A stretch of 64,000 bases of DNA from Ophiura sarsii (GCA_035610835.1 CM069447.1:78195982-78259981); one strand, 5' to 3'. Positions 1-21,241 are shown, counted from the first letter of the stretch. Notes: generated from the sequence alone by a model not told the origin. A program made the numbers and translations.

Positions 1-1643
1 TAAAAGTGTGTCACACTTCTCCAGCCCGTAAGCCAGCCAGACCATTTCTCAGGACCGGTCTTAAAGCTTCGAGGATAGCTTAATTATAGTGCTCAACTGA
101 TAAAAAGTCAGGAGCATAACATAAAGTATAAAGTCATGAATATCGAATCGATTTCATGGTCAGACTATCTTTCGAATAACAGTGCTCAAATCCAATAAAG
201 GATGAGCTATATAAAAATTCAAAGTTTAGACCTTCCGAGAAAGGGAGTCGTTACTCTGAGTTTCATGCTTAACGCAATCATCAGACGACAAGGATACTGA
301 TTGTGTGACTGGTTGGCTATGGACTAGATTAGTATGCATACACTTTCAATGGTGTTTAATCACTAAAAGTGTGTCACACTTCTCCAGCCCGTAAGCCAGC
401 CAGACCATTTCTCAGGACCGGTCTAAAAGCTTCGAGGATAGCTTAATAGTGCTCAACTGATAAAAAGTCAGGAGCATAACATAAAGTATAAAGTCATGAA
501 TATCGAATCGATTTCATGGTCAGACTATCTTTCGAATAACAGTGCTCAAATCCAATAAAGGATGAGCTATATAAAAATTCAAAGTTTAGACCTTCCGAGA
601 AAGGGAGTCGTTACTCTGAGTTTCATGCTTAACGCAATCATCAGACGACAAGGATACTGATTGTGTGACTGGTTGGCTATGGATTAGATTAGTATGCATA
701 CACTTTCAATGGTGTTTAATCACTAAAAGTGTGTCACACTTCTCCAGCCCGTAAGCCAGCCAGACCATTTCTCAGGACCGGTCTAAAAGCTTCGAGGATA
801 GCTTAATAGTGCTCAACTGATAAAAAGTCAGGAGCATAACATAAAGTATAAAGTCATGAATATCGAATCGATTTCATGGTCAGACTATCTTTCGAATAAC
901 AGTGCTCAAATCCAATAAAGGATGAGCTATATAACTCATCCTTTATTGGATTTGAGCACTGTTATTCGAAAGATAGTCTGACCATGAAATCGATTCGATA
1001 TTCATGACTTTATACTTTATGTTATGCTCCTGACTTTTTATCAGTTGAGCACTATTAAGCTATCCTCGAAGCTTTTAGACCGGTCCTGAGAAATGGTCTG
1101 GCTGGCTTACGGGCTGGAGAAGTGTGACACACTTTTAGTGATTAAACACCTTTGAAAGTGTATGCATACTAATCTAGTCCATAGCCAACCAGTCACACAA
1201 TCAGTATCCTTGTCGTCTGATGATTGCGTTAAGCATGAAACTCAGAGTAACGACTCCCTTTCTCGGAAGGTCTAAACTTTGAATTTTGATATAGCTCATC
1301 CTTTATTGGATTTTGAGCACTGTTATTCGAAAGATAGTCTGACCATGAAATCGATTCCATATTCATGACTTTATACTTTATGTTATGCTCCTGACTTTTT
1401 ATCAGTTGAGCACTATTAAGCTATCCTCGAAGCTTTTAGACCGGTCCTGAGAAATGGTCTGGCTGGCTTACGGGCTGGAGAAGTGTGACACACTTTTAGT
1501 GATTAAACACCATTGAAAGTGTATGCATACTAATCTAGTCCATAGCCAACCAGTCACACAATCAGTATCCTTGTCGTCTGATGATTGCGTTAAGCATGAA
1601 ACTCAGAGTAACGACTCCCTTTCTCGGAAGGTCTAAACTTTGA

Positions 1644-1646
<3 letters not shown>
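1..1646. repeat. 360-bp satellite, head-to-head inverted arms
   Basis: A unit of about 360 bp beginning TAAAAGTGTGTCACAC starts at 1, 364 and 724. The third copy stops near 926, and after an 8-nt spacer (927-934) the sequence returns as its reverse complement. The inverted arm holds a partial copy, a full copy (about 1138-1497) and another partial copy ending at 1646. Copies are nearly identical, so the duplications look recent. No coding potential was seen. It could be satellite DNA, a foldback element or an assembly fold-over. Confidence 0.9.

Positions 1647-1688
<42 letters not shown>
1647..1688. repeat. (TA)n microsatellite
   Basis: About 21 uninterrupted TA dinucleotides directly abut the inverted end of the 360-bp satellite. 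Confidence 0.95.
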
Positions 1689-1689
<1 letters not shown>

Positions 1690-1826
1690 CAAAGTAAAAC
1701 CAGATCATTTGGTACAGAGTGCTCGATACTAAAAGTAGAGCGTAATATGATCAAAATTAAAACTAGTTTATTCCATTTACACTACAGTACTGTTTCATGC
1801 AACCACTATGGCTGCACTCCTCAGGT

Positions 1827-2228
1827 GTATATGAAGAGGTATTTTGCAAAAGGGCCTATATCCACTTTGGCTCTTATTGAGAAAAAGTCAAAAAACTGTT
1901 TCTAAATATTCAAGATGAGCAATTGAAAAACTGAATGGATTATGAAAGAGGTACACTACATACTAATTGAAATTGAAATACATTTTAAATGTGCTAGTTT
2001 TATTTTTTTTTTAAATCATGTTTACATTTTTTGAAAGTTTGGATGTAGGCCCTTTTGCAACAAAACTCCATCTGTTTGTACATAAAGAAAAAATACCACA
2101 CACAAAAAATCATTTATTTTAATCATTTCAAATAAATAAGTTTGATATTGAAATGTATAGGTCACAATCATGTTTCATTTTTTGAAAAAATGCACCATAG
2201 CCCTTTAGCAAAATACCTCTTCATATAC
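1827..2228. mobile_element. Putative MITE with about 30-bp terminal inverted repeats
   Basis: The left end GTATATGAAGAGGTATTTTG recurs inverted at the right end (…CAAAATACCTCTTCATATAC), with about 27 of 30 positions matching. The AT-rich interior of about 340 bp has no useful frame. No clear target-site duplication was found, so the superfamily is unassigned. Confidence 0.6.
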
Positions 2229-2350
2229 TGAATACTAAGTAACACTAGCACTGTGTATTATAGTAGCCCAGAAAAAATGACTCATGCATGGTCTTCTTGA
2301 CCTTAAAACTTTGACCTTAAAATTTGATACTTGGTTAAAGGAATGCATAT

Positions 2351-2401
2351 AAAACATAATATGGTATGGTATATACCATATACCATACCATATTATGTTT
2401 T
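2351..2401. repeat. Perfect 21-bp hairpin
   Basis: Positions 2351-2371 are the exact reverse complement of 2381-2401, with a 9-nt loop (2372-2380). The arms are AT-rich, made of ATGGTA-like words. It could form a cruciform or a short RNA hairpin; no expression evidence is available. Confidence 0.8.
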
Positions 2402-2544
2402 AGCTTAAGGTCACTGAGTAAGTAGCAGTACTATGTTTATATCAGCTGTCAAGAAGGAATAAAAAAACAAAAAAACAAACAAACAATGCATTATTCCAAA
2501 GTAAAAGTGGCATGTTATAGATCTCATCAAGCTGTAGATCTCAT

Positions 2545-3240
2545 CAAACTTAGGATTTTTTTCGGAAATTAATCTTCTTTCATATTTGTTTGCAATATAT
2601 ATTCAAGACCTCCCAACTTATCAAAATAATAATTTGGTATATCTTTCCACGGAGCATTTTTTTTCGCTGAGGAAACGCTTTAACCACATTACTTTTTAAG
2701 CTATATCTGTATTATAAACATCTATCATATCATCTCCACCTGTATCTTTTGATGACAGAACGTTTGATTTTATCTGATTTACCACTCCATATAAAGTTAT
2801 ATAGAATTGTGTTTAAAGCAGATATGGTTTCATTTTTAACAGAAAGCATTGACATTACATACGTCATTTGAGAAATGCCAAGGCTTACAAGTGATACTTT
2901 CACTGAGTGTTAAATCCCGACTACGCATATGTCCAATTTATCTTTGAGTCTTGACATTCTTGGATGTACATTACAATTATAACATTCGTTCTAATCATGA
3001 CCAATACATATTCCTAGGATTTTAACTGGTCCTCTGGCTGGTCTAATATTTGCAATAGGAATGTTGTCATTCTTATTTTTACACAAATTCAAAAGCTAAG
3101 TTGTTTCCATATTTACATTTAGTCCGGACAGCCTACCAAAATGTTTCATAAGCTCAATTAGGTGACCTACAGATTTGTCATTGGCCAGACAAAAAGCAGC
3201 ATCATCCGCAAAGAAAGGAACATTTTATAGGTATACAAGA
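2545..3240 (-). pseudogene. Decayed LINE reverse transcriptase, Tx1/L1-like
   Basis: Read on the minus strand with frameshifts and stops, this matches the second half of a non-LTR retrotransposon ORF2. The RT catalytic motif FADD is encoded at 3201-3212 and is followed by a GLNVN-type motif. Then come VKILGI (about 3020-3030), SRDLTLSGKVSL (about 2890-2930), an IWSGK-like segment (about 2790) and WLKRFLSEK followed by a GGLEYIL-like segment down to about 2590. This order is typical of the L1/Tx1 thumb and C-terminal region. Stops and indels show it is dead. Neither the endonuclease nor the 5' part of RT was recognised. Confidence 0.75.
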
Positions 3241-3426
3241 TCACCGACATCCACTGGCAGTGTGGAGGGACGCCTTCTATGCCAAGTGGTGCATTTTACA
3301 ATTCATTATGGGGGTGATTTGCAGAACGTGTCTGATGTTTCATTTGGATCATCTAATGGTCTGAGATCGGAATTTGCTGATTAGTGAACTGGTCGCGTTG
3401 GAACCACATCTCGGGCAGATAGGCCA

Positions 3427-3800
3427 CTACTCGCTATTAAATTCTGCTTGCAACTGAATATCAAACCTACTCCCACCCCAACACCACCCCACCCCACCCA
3501 CCCACCCACCCACCCAAACACCCCACCCACCACCACCAGACCTCCACCCAACTCGACATTTAACTCAATCAACGCCCGCGACTTAACAGCGATGAGCTTG
3601 TAATAATGGTCAAATATCAGTAGTCCTTCTCGCTATTAAATTCTGCTTGCCACTGGCTATCCCACCTACCCCTCCCCCAAACATCAACCAACCCAACCAC
3701 TACCAAACCCCCACCCCAACCACCATCCAACCCCTACACAACCCCCACCAAACCAACCCGACATGTCTTCACAGCCTCTCTGTGCCAATCACAATTGCTT
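3427..3800. repeat. Duplicated segment with C/A-rich low-complexity tracts
   Basis: CGCTATTAAATTCTGCTTGC occurs near 3430 and again near 3630, each time followed by a CCCACC/CCAACC-rich tract (about 3466-3555 and 3660-3760). This looks like a direct duplication of about 200 bp with diverged simple sequence. Short frames here are proline-rich artefacts. Confidence 0.7.
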
Positions 3801-3829
3801 GCACTAGAGTTTTCGTCTTTTTTGAACTG

Positions 3830-4110
3830 TTTTACAATTAGAAGTAATCCAAAATGACATAGTGGAAACAAAGTTGGACTCTGTCGAGTCCAGGATCAAA
3901 ATATTCACTGTTTTGGATACCTGGCGGGCACGTGCGATGTATGTGCGGTCTTGCTCTAGCACGTGAGGGCATTCGCTAACAAAATGGTGAATGTCGGTAC
4001 GTCCTACATGTTAGCAAAGCGGGCATGATTTGTTCGGCCGGGGTCTCGCAGGTGGACCTTTAGCAAGTACGCACGGACAAGCGAGTTCGAATGCATTGTT
4101 CACACGAATT
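3830..4110 (-). pseudogene. LINE C-terminal zinc-finger-like relic
   Basis: A minus-strand frame reads SCPLC (4014-4025), then an in-frame stop, then GRTDIHHFVSECPHV. This CxxC...H...C layout is common at the C terminus of CR1/jockey/RTE-type LINE proteins. The stop right after the first cysteine pair shows it is not functional. The relation to the relic at 2545-3240 is unclear and it may be a different element. Confidence 0.45.
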
Positions 4111-4318
4111 ATGTGGGGTACCGGTACCCCAAGGAGACTGAATCATGCGAATCAAGGGCTTTCAAGAATAATGATTAAACATCCATTATTATTAAATCGC
4201 AGATGTAAGCCATGTTACGGTTCAGGTCGCCTGCAACTCGACTATTATGCATGGCATTTTAGAAACATATATTACGCTTATTCAAACAATGATAATATTG
4301 CAATTTGGTTCGTCTTAC

Positions 4319-13808
<9,490 letters not shown>

Positions 13809-13829
13809 CTGGAATGTAATAGACAAGAT

Positions 13830-15040
13830 GGTTTTTGTATAATTGGAAAATGAAAGTGAAACAATGAGGAATTATTCCAGAAAGTCAGAAAGCCAACTTT
13901 TTTACAATTTCCGCTGAGTCAACGATTTGATTTTTGATTTTTGATTTTGATTTTTGATTTATTTAGTATTATGTATATAAATTGGACTTAGGGAGACATT
14001 TCGGTGTTTCAAACCGTCATTAGGGAGACATTTTCGTTAGGGAGACATTTCGTGTCTCCCTAACGTTTTGGTATTCACTACAGGTAGACAAAATAATTCG
14101 TGAGGCCGGAAATCATACATATGGTGTAGTCTAGATGTATGATAATACATTTAAGAAGTTTTTTAAAGAATTGATTATACTTTTATAATGGCAGGTTTGG
14201 AAAAAAGGACCATTATTAATTGTATTATTATCCATCGTTCAAAACGTCATTAGGGAGACACTCGGTTTTTGTTGGATTATTCCAGTTCTACTGATTATAT
14301 CTTCATTTAATTTTAGGACGGTGTTGGAAACCCATTTGCAAATAAATTGTGAATGTTTTATCAACAATTATTCCCTGTCTTTAATTTTGATACTTATTTT
14401 GGTCAAAATTTAACAATTTCCCTCGTTTTATAGTTCGTGGTGTTTCCTTGGCTTATCGTAGAAAAGAATTTTGAAACCACCAGAATACGCTAAATAGTCG
14501 CCGAAATATTGAATGAAGTATTGAAGTCGGTTAATTACGCGTGTGTAAACCGGGCGATTTGTCGGGTATTCTGATGGGCTGATATGAGTTATAAACGCAT
14601 CAACATCATGATTTCTGAATGTGGTAATCATCTAGATCACATCTGGGTTATTTATCTTATAATCATCTCACTATGGCAGTGTGTATCGCTGAGAATTTTT
14701 CACTTTACTGCCGTGCAAACACCACACAGAGAGTAGTCCCAGGTACCGTAGTGCAAGTGTTCATGTATCTACGATGAGGCATGAATCATAGTAAAGCCAC
14801 CATTGGGTCTACACAGAGAGGCTGTCGAATTCGCAGCATTCCAGTACTGTAGTAAACAAGAACTACTGATGTACTCAGTACAAAGATATACCGTAAGGTG
14901 AGCAGTAAGTATCAAGGCTATTTTTTAAACAATATTTTAGTACAAATAAAATCCTTCACTTCCCATTTAACATGTTGAATACTAAATTAGCCATACGTGA
15001 TGATGAAGCAAGGCTTCCACTTCCAGCTTCTGTTCTGGAT
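13830..15040. other. No gene seen; TTAGGGAGACA repeats
   Basis: This contains a TTTTTGATTT tract (about 13925-13962) and scattered copies of TTAGGGAGACA at about 13988-14050 and 14250, one of them inverted (GTCTCCCTAA). No exons were recognised. Confidence 0.5.
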
Positions 15041-15080
15041 TTCATGGATTTATAATAGAGGTAGAGGTGGCCGAGCTGTC

Positions 15081-15448
15081 TATACTCTGTTTGGCCATCT
15101 CGGACAGTGACGTAACCGCGTATTCTAGCTCATTGCATCACATAACGCGCGCGGCATACCCCGGGGATTTGGATTTGGTTTGGTCGGGGATGTGCCGCTG
15201 GAGATTCAAACCCCCTACCCATTTCTAAGGTGATTTTTAGGGGTTTTGCTAAGATGTCTCATGAAAAAACGAACCACTGGAGCGGCACGTCCCCGTATGC
15301 CTTACATACGTGAGTGACCCCTGGGGGCGCATACTCTCGGCGCTGGCGTACAAACACGAGCGTTGAAAGACGGAAGATACACACGCGTGCGTAAAAAAGC
15401 TGCGCCTGTCCAGTACGTCACTGTCTCGAGATGGCCAAACAGAGTATA
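15081..15448. mobile_element. Foldback element nested in SINE
   Basis: TATACTCTGTTTGGCCATCT at 15081 is inverted at 15448 (AGATGGCCAAACAGAGTATA), the arms extending to about 34 bp with a 2-nt indel. A second inner inverted pair (GATGTGCCGCTGGAG and CTGGAGCGGCACGTC) lies inside. It splits the A and B boxes of the surrounding tRNA-like sequence. Confidence 0.6.
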
Positions 15449-15730
15449 GCGCGCTGATAGTCTGTCGGGAATATTCTTTCATCACAGGATCGTGGGTTCA
15501 AGTCGCCTTGAGACCAGGATGCTTTGTACATATCCCAATAAGTTCCTATCTACAGGTAGGTCGGAAATTCTACAATCAAGTCTTAATTCAGTTAGGTTAG
15601 TTTAATATCGGATCTTCTTTCCGTGGTTAGCTGATGATCTATATAATTATAGAATTTCTCCTCTATCTTCACTGTGTACAACGTATGCCGTTGGTCCCGT
15701 GTATTCAGACGCTCACCCTGAACACGTTAA

Positions 15731-16054
15731 CAGGGCTGTCAACTCTCCCGCATTAGGCGGGAGTCTCCCGCATAGACACTCTTTCTCCCGCACTCCCGCA
15801 TAGCATATAAAATCTCCCGCCTCAACAAAATTACCTCAATTCAATGTGTATCAACACCATTAACTAGCTTCCGTCGGTACATTTACGATTTTGACCATGC
15901 AAAAACATCACCGCTACCCCCCCCCCCCCCCCCCCCCCCCCACCACTTATCAGGATTTCAGCTGCTGACGGGGAAAAAATTGTGCATGTTTACGATTTTT
16001 TTTTTTGAGTCTGTATCTCTCCCTCCCAGCAAATCCCAAAAGTTGACAGCCCTG
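15731..16054. mobile_element. hAT-like MITE, 7-bp target duplication
   Basis: Ends CAGGGCTGTCAACT and AGTTGACAGCCCTG are perfect 14-bp inverted repeats of hAT type. ACGTTAA flanks both sides (15724-15730 and 16055-16061). hAT elements usually make 8-bp duplications, so one flanking base may have mutated. The interior has CTCCCGC repeats and a C homopolymer. Confidence 0.7.
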
Positions 16055-16411
16055 ACGTTAAATAGTTGCAGACCTCATCGTAAAGAGTAGGGGATCATCC
16101 GGGTCTGTTACCTACAGTTACAAGTTTGTATTCCTAGGTTCCAGGGATACATTGTGCGAGTATACTCAATAAGAGGTATGCACAGTATAGGTAGATGATG
16201 ATGATGAATTGAACCATGGACTTAATCAGAATGATTGAACGAACGAACACATGAAGCAGCGTATTGCATAATTATATTGCGTGAAGCGCACACATCCATA
16301 AGTGTGACAATTTTGGACGCGATCATCATCTTTATGCTGCCTGCGTGTTTGTTCAATCATTATTTGACAGGCCTAGTTTAGCTAGGCCTATTTTTTAAAT
16401 AATTATTTGTG

Positions 16412-16760
16412 TTAAAGGGACACATTAAGTGGTGTTGAAAATTGTAATATGTTTAAAAATTTACTCCAGAATTCAAGATGAACATCACAATTGCTATTTC
16501 TAACAAAAACACAGCAAATTAAAACTTGATTAAAACAATATCATCGCTATTTATTGAAAAACACCCACTATGCAAATATGGTTCGCGTTATGTATCACAC
16601 GTACTGCAGTGGGATACTGTTGGACTTAAAATGCTCGTCCCGGCTGTACGAGCATTTTTCATGTGTTTCAAATACATGTAATACAATTAACTAATCCAGT
16701 TTTTATCATAATTGAGGGCGCAGCCTCCATCCAACACATCTCTTAGTGCCCATAAATAAT
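16412..16760. repeat. Dispersed repeat, copy A
   Basis: It begins TTAAAGGGACACATT and ends with CAATT/ATGATAAAAACTGG-type words and GAGGGCGCAGCCTCCA. The segment at 61203-61566 is an inverted-orientation copy. No coding capacity. The TTAA at the end could be a piggyBac-type target, but good terminal inverted repeats were not seen. Confidence 0.55.
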
Positions 16761-16844
16761 CACAACATAATTTAAACTAGCTAACTAACAAACGGTTATG
16801 GCGCAACGACCAGAATCGTGTACGATCAGCACGACAAATATACC

Positions 16845-17040
16845 GTAAGCCCAAAATCCAAAATGGCCGCCATTACAGGGTACAAAATTCAAATGCCTTC
16901 AATTACACTAAAAGGCATACCAAATTGTTTGGCTGAGCACAAGGATTCCAAAAAGGTATGGTTTGCCATACTTCCGATGTTTGGTTAACGAGTTATAGGG
17001 TAAAACGTAAAAAGGTCGTGTTGACGCATTAATGCGTCTA
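16845..17040. repeat. Fragment of the mariner-like MITE family
   Basis: Shares CCAAAATGGCCGCCAT, GAGCACAAGGATTCC and CCGATGTTTGGTTAACGAGT with the element at 10917-11562, in opposite orientation. It ends near a perfect 16-bp palindrome, GACGCATTAATGCGTC. Confidence 0.65.
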
Positions 17041-18640
17041 TGTCAGGTAAAGAGTTAAGTTAAAGACTAGGTTTAATTAAATGGATATTTCTACGGTGCA
17101 CTGGTAGCACGCTATACTAGACAACTTCAAAATAAATGAAACAAGACATTTACGGTTTATTCATTTTTTTCATAAATATAGGCCTAATAAATTTAATTTA
17201 TGATAAAATGGTTATTTGTTAAATTCTTGTGTACGGTAATTATTTTGTTCTGTACACATGTGACCCCTGCACTGCTATGAAGCGACCAAACACCACAACG
17301 TATACGTTCCTCAAACACCACAACGTATATGTTCCTCAAACAACGTGCGTAGGTCTTTTTTCCCCATTGTCATCTGTAAGTTGAGATTACCTTTTTGTGA
17401 AGATGGATCAATTAACACACTCACACCTACATGTATTGCTTGACAGTCTTCAGAATCAAAGTTTGAAATCAACAGCAGGTCGTTGCTAGAAAATTTGGTT
17501 GGGTGCGACCCAGTCAATTTTTTACTCCTAATTATATCTGGCCCATTCATTCAAAAGGTATGCCTGTAATGCCCACCTGCTTTTTATGTGATGAGGCTAC
17601 CTAATCAATGTCGATGGGCACAATAATAGGAATTAGGCCTTATTGTCGATCAGAGCATTCAGAGTGTTACGATCCGAGTATGTGTCCGCCTTCTGTATTC
17701 GTATACAGGGGCAATCCTGTAATTTAGGTGGATATTTGATATACCGTAGAATAAAACATAGGCTACATGTATAAATAGCATGAATCAACTGTATTTTACG
17801 TAGCTGCTAGGCCTATAAATGACAATTTTGACAGGCTCAAAAAACATGGGGCTGAGCAAATGTTTGTGTATGGTAAAATATACGGTACATTACTAAAGGG
17901 ACAATTTTCGGCCTTGCTCAAAATAGCCCTCATAGCCCCAAAAGTATTTTAAACCCTGCAATGCACAGTTGTTTTGGGGTACTTTTCTTTCGTTTGAACC
18001 AGTTAGGTTTGGCCTATTTATTTGATGATGATCGCGGATTATTAAACTCTGTGATGTCATTTCATCAAAAGTACAACCAGGGGTATGTGAGTTCCTCTTT
18101 TAAGCTGATTTCCTCTTTTTTTAAATTTGTCTTATGTCAAAATGTCAGCCTTTTCTTTCTTTTCAGTATTTCAGAATTTCAATATTTGGCATTTTCGCCC
18201 AATTTTACGCTGTTTTTCCTCGTTTTTGTCTGTTTTCCACTTTTTTTTATTTGTGGCCTCTCACAGCCCTGTACACTGAGCGTGCGACAGATGGGCGGAG
18301 TTTGAAGTGTGATCACATCAACATTGTTTTTTTTGGGAGGGGGGGGGGGGGGTGCTTGCATCTATTGAAATTGCAGTATCATTTTCATTTTGGACCTTAC
18401 AAAACATGAAAGCAATCCATGAAAAAAATCTTGTTATTGAGTTTCACGATAGGTTCGCTGGTACTTTCAATTTCATGGGTTATGTGGTCGCGGACTTTGG
18501 GATGTCTGTTTACTGGTCGTTAAATTGTGTCCCGCCTTCGGGGAACTTGGTGGGATTACGATAATGCTTTTTGGTCAAAATTTCAAAAATATTAGATTAG
18601 GTTAAAAAAAAAAAATCGTCCCTAAGTTAGTGTCTTATCC
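17041..18640. other. No gene supported
   Basis: AT-rich sequence with a 27-bp direct duplication near 17285-17335 (CACCACAACGTATA) and a G homopolymer near 18340. A minus-strand frame at 17311-17550 is open, but no domain or splice signals support it. Confidence 0.45.
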
Positions 18641-18870
18641 TAACTCCACGGCTATGTTTTTGCATGTATCGGGGGGAGGAGGAAAAAGTACAATTTTTTA
18701 AACCCGAAAAAATCACCGAGCACCCCCCCCCCCCCCACCGGGATTCGATCCCGGGACCATTCGCACCCCAGTCTGTGCCCCTATCAGCTGAACTAACTCC
18801 CCAGCGCATATGCGGCCACAAACTTTGTGGCCACATATGCCTGCGGTAGGTGACGTAATCGAGCCAATGC
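18640..18870 (-). mobile_element. tRNA-derived SINE, copy 1
   Basis: Minus strand: TTAGTTCAGCTGATAGG (A box and D arm), then a T arm, CCGGGATCGAATCCCGG, with perfect stem pairing, then a body with CACCGAGCACC (reverse sense) and CCGATACATGCAAAAACATA. Acceptor pairing is poor and a body follows, so it is a SINE rather than a working tRNA. Confidence 0.7.
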
Positions 18871-18959
18871 AGCAGCACACGTGTGGAGTTTATTTTGGAT
18901 GATTTTGTATGGTCTGATCAGGTTAGGTTTATGGAACATTGAAAAATTGTGTGTTTTAA

Positions 18960-19145
18960 CCCTAACTCCCACGGCTATGTTTTTGCATGTATCGGGGGAG
19001 GGAGAAAAAGTACAATTTTGTTAATCCGAAAAATCACCGAGCACCCCACGGATTCGATCCGGGACCATTCGCACCCCAGTCTGTGCCCCTATCAACTGAG
19101 CTAACTCCCAGCGCACATGCAGCCACAAACTTCGTGGCACATATG
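18960..19145 (-). mobile_element. tRNA-derived SINE, copy 2
   Basis: About 320 bp from copy 1, same orientation and body. Its A box, TTAGCTCAGTTGATAGG, is closer to a canonical tRNA; the B-box region is GGATCGAATCC. The pair probably arose by tandem duplication. Confidence 0.7.
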
Positions 19146-19310
19146 GGCGATTCCATGAAAATGTGACGGAGCAAAAAAACTGAAAATTGCTCCAAAAGAT
19201 TTATTTTTACCTCTTTGTTGTTCAAAGCTCATGCAAAGGTTCAGGAAAAAATTGTTACAACATTTGGCTAATGTTTACTATGATTTTTTTTTCTTACCCC
19301 AAAAATGGTA

Positions 19311-19856
19311 ACACGTGTTACCGGAGCAACACCTCTTTAAAAATATTTACTTTATTGATTTGGTTTTAATTTACGCCACTTATAATTTTAATTCTACTAG
19401 TTAGGCCCTATTTAAAAATAGTAAACAATTAGATAAATTCATAACCACCACTCTACAATAGGCCATCAAAATGTCGTACGCGTGTTACCAAACTCATATT
19501 CAGGAAAACGTGCTATAACCTCAATTTTTCAAGTGTAATTTATTACTATTTATGGTTAATATGTTAGTTCAATTGCCTAAGTCAAAATTAATTTTAATTT
19601 AGAAATGTAATAAAGAATCTAAGGTTAGTAAATTATGGCTGGACAAAGTTTAACGCGTGTTACCGACTATTTTGCATTTTACAAAAAAATGAGAACTTTA
19701 ATTCTTGTACCGGTATCCTAGTTTTATAAACCTTATAAAGGTACATTTGCTTAATACAGTAGTGACCAATTGATTGTAGGTTGGTTAGTTGAAATACACA
19801 AGCAAAACAAAGTTGGGATTTTTTTAGTGCATCTTTTTTCGTAACGCGTGTTACCG
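19311..19856. repeat. Four spaced ACGCGTGTTACC motifs
   Basis: ACACGTGTTACC at 19311 and ACGCGTGTTACC at 19478, 19653 and 19844 lie 167, 175 and 191 bp apart in otherwise AT-rich sequence with little other similarity. They may be the conserved cores of a decayed tandem repeat or a spaced protein-binding motif. Confidence 0.6.
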
Positions 19857-20022
19857 ATATTCGGAGCGGTCTTACATTAACATGAGCTAATATTTCATAT
19901 TGGTGTTAGCATGAGGATCTAGCCTTAAGTCTTGGGTATTACAATACAAAATATATATAGCGCTCTTACACAATGAGGTACCACAGCGCTTTACAGAATA
20001 AAATACATTCATAATTTAATAC

Positions 20023-20155
20023 ATACACGGTAAAAGGTAAAAAATGCATACACGGTAAAAGGTAGAATTACATGTACGGTATGGTAAAAGGTAAAATACA
20101 TACACGGTAAAAGGTAGAAATACATACATGGTAAAAGGTAAAAATACATACACAA
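20023..20155. repeat. ACACGGTAAAAGGTA minisatellite
   Basis: About six imperfect copies of a unit near 24 bp, containing CATACACGGTAAAAGGTA. The minus-strand frame through it is an artefact. Confidence 0.85.
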
Positions 20156-20661
20156 TGTAGTTTTTAAAATGACAAACACATTTAAAACAAGTTATTGAGA
20201 AGATCCATTTTCTTTCCAAAAATGTATACTTTATGCATTTGATAATTTGATTAATATTTCAATAATTACAACAATGACAAAAATTCAAAAATCAGGTCAA
20301 ACACTTCCTTGAGTCCCCCCTTAAACCCCTGCTATCTAACAACGTTTCAATGGAGGAGAATCATAGGATTCTTTCACCTTGTGACAAACTTCTGATCCTG
20401 TCCTTATACACTTACAGCAGCGAATGGATTCAGAAGAGCGTGGGCCCGCAAAATCTTGCACGGCTCAACACGATGCATTGTGAATCGTACGCGTGATGCT
20501 TGGGTATGCTAAAATAGCGCTGTACGCTCGGATTACTTTTACCCGATAACTTCCCTTACCGAAATAGAAACCTTCATCAGGCAGTCGCACAAGCAGTCAT
20601 TTAGGCGGTCAAATTAGGCAGTCAAATTGAATATCTTCCTATTTCTCAAATGTATGATTTT

Positions 20662-20995
20662 AGGCCTTCGAAGGCCTATAGGCAGTCGCTAAGCCTTCCC
20701 AGAGCAAAGTTAATATGCAAATGAGCTAGCGACCGCCTATTTATGAAGGGCTATTTAGGCAGTCGTCTAGTCGACTGCCTATTTATGAGGCCTAATTAAG
20801 CGGTCGACCGCCTAGCAGGGATAGGCCTTCGAAGGCCTATTTGCCTTCGAAGGCCTATAGGCAGTCGCTAAGCCTTCCCACAGCAAAGTTAATATGCAAA
20901 TGAGCTAGCGACTGCCTATTTATGAAGGGCTATTTAGGCAGTCCTCTAGTCGACTGCCTATTTATGAAGGCCTAATTAAGCGGTCGACCTGTTTT
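20662..20995. repeat. 180-bp tandem duplication with palindromes
   Basis: A segment beginning AGGCCTTCGAAGGCCTATAG and running through GCAAATGAGCTAGCGAC and GTCTAGTCGACTGCC is present twice, about 180 bp apart. The palindrome AGGCCTTCGAAGGCCT occurs three times. Confidence 0.85.
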
Positions 20996-21078
20996 TAGGA
21001 AGATCTCAAATTATTAAAAGCTGTAGTGTGTGTGCACCCCGTGCACCCGGATCAGGAAAATCGGAAGATCTTGCAAGC

Positions 21079-21146
21079 AGCCTCCGTAGCTCAGTAAGAT
21101 AGGTACCAGACTGCTATGAAGGTGTGACACAAGTTCTATTCCCTAA
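21079..21146 (+). mobile_element. tRNA-like sequence
   Basis: TAGCTCAGTAAGATAGG (A box) and AAGTTCTATTCCC (B box) are spaced as in a tRNA. Stems pair poorly, so it is read as a tRNA-derived SINE head or pseudogene. Confidence 0.5.
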
Positions 21147-21210
21147 TCGATTATTTAACCCAAATGAAATTCAAAAATACTAGACCCATTGGAGTTTGCA
21201 CTCAATGACC

Positions 21211-21215
<5 letters not shown>

Positions 21216-21241
<26 letters not shown>

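Larger units (their letters stand above)
15045..16160 (+). mobile_element. tRNA-like SINE interrupted by two insertions
   Basis: A tRNA-type A box, GGTGGCCGAGCTG (about 15065), is separated by an inverted-repeat element from GCGCGCTGATAGTC and a B box, GTGGGTTCAAGTC (about 15493). The downstream body shares CGTAAAGAGTAGGGGATCAT (about 16080) with the retroposon at 47356-48270, suggesting one family. The hAT-like element at 15731-16054 is a second insertion. Confidence 0.5.

Noticed and set aside
17311..17550. 79-codon minus-strand frame with ordinary composition
   Set aside because: No domain was recognised, no convincing acceptor or donor pair was found, and its end overlaps a 27-bp duplication.
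18710..19110. Two functional tRNA genes
   Set aside because: A and B boxes are present, but acceptor and anticodon stems are poor, and both copies carry the same long body, so they are SINEs.
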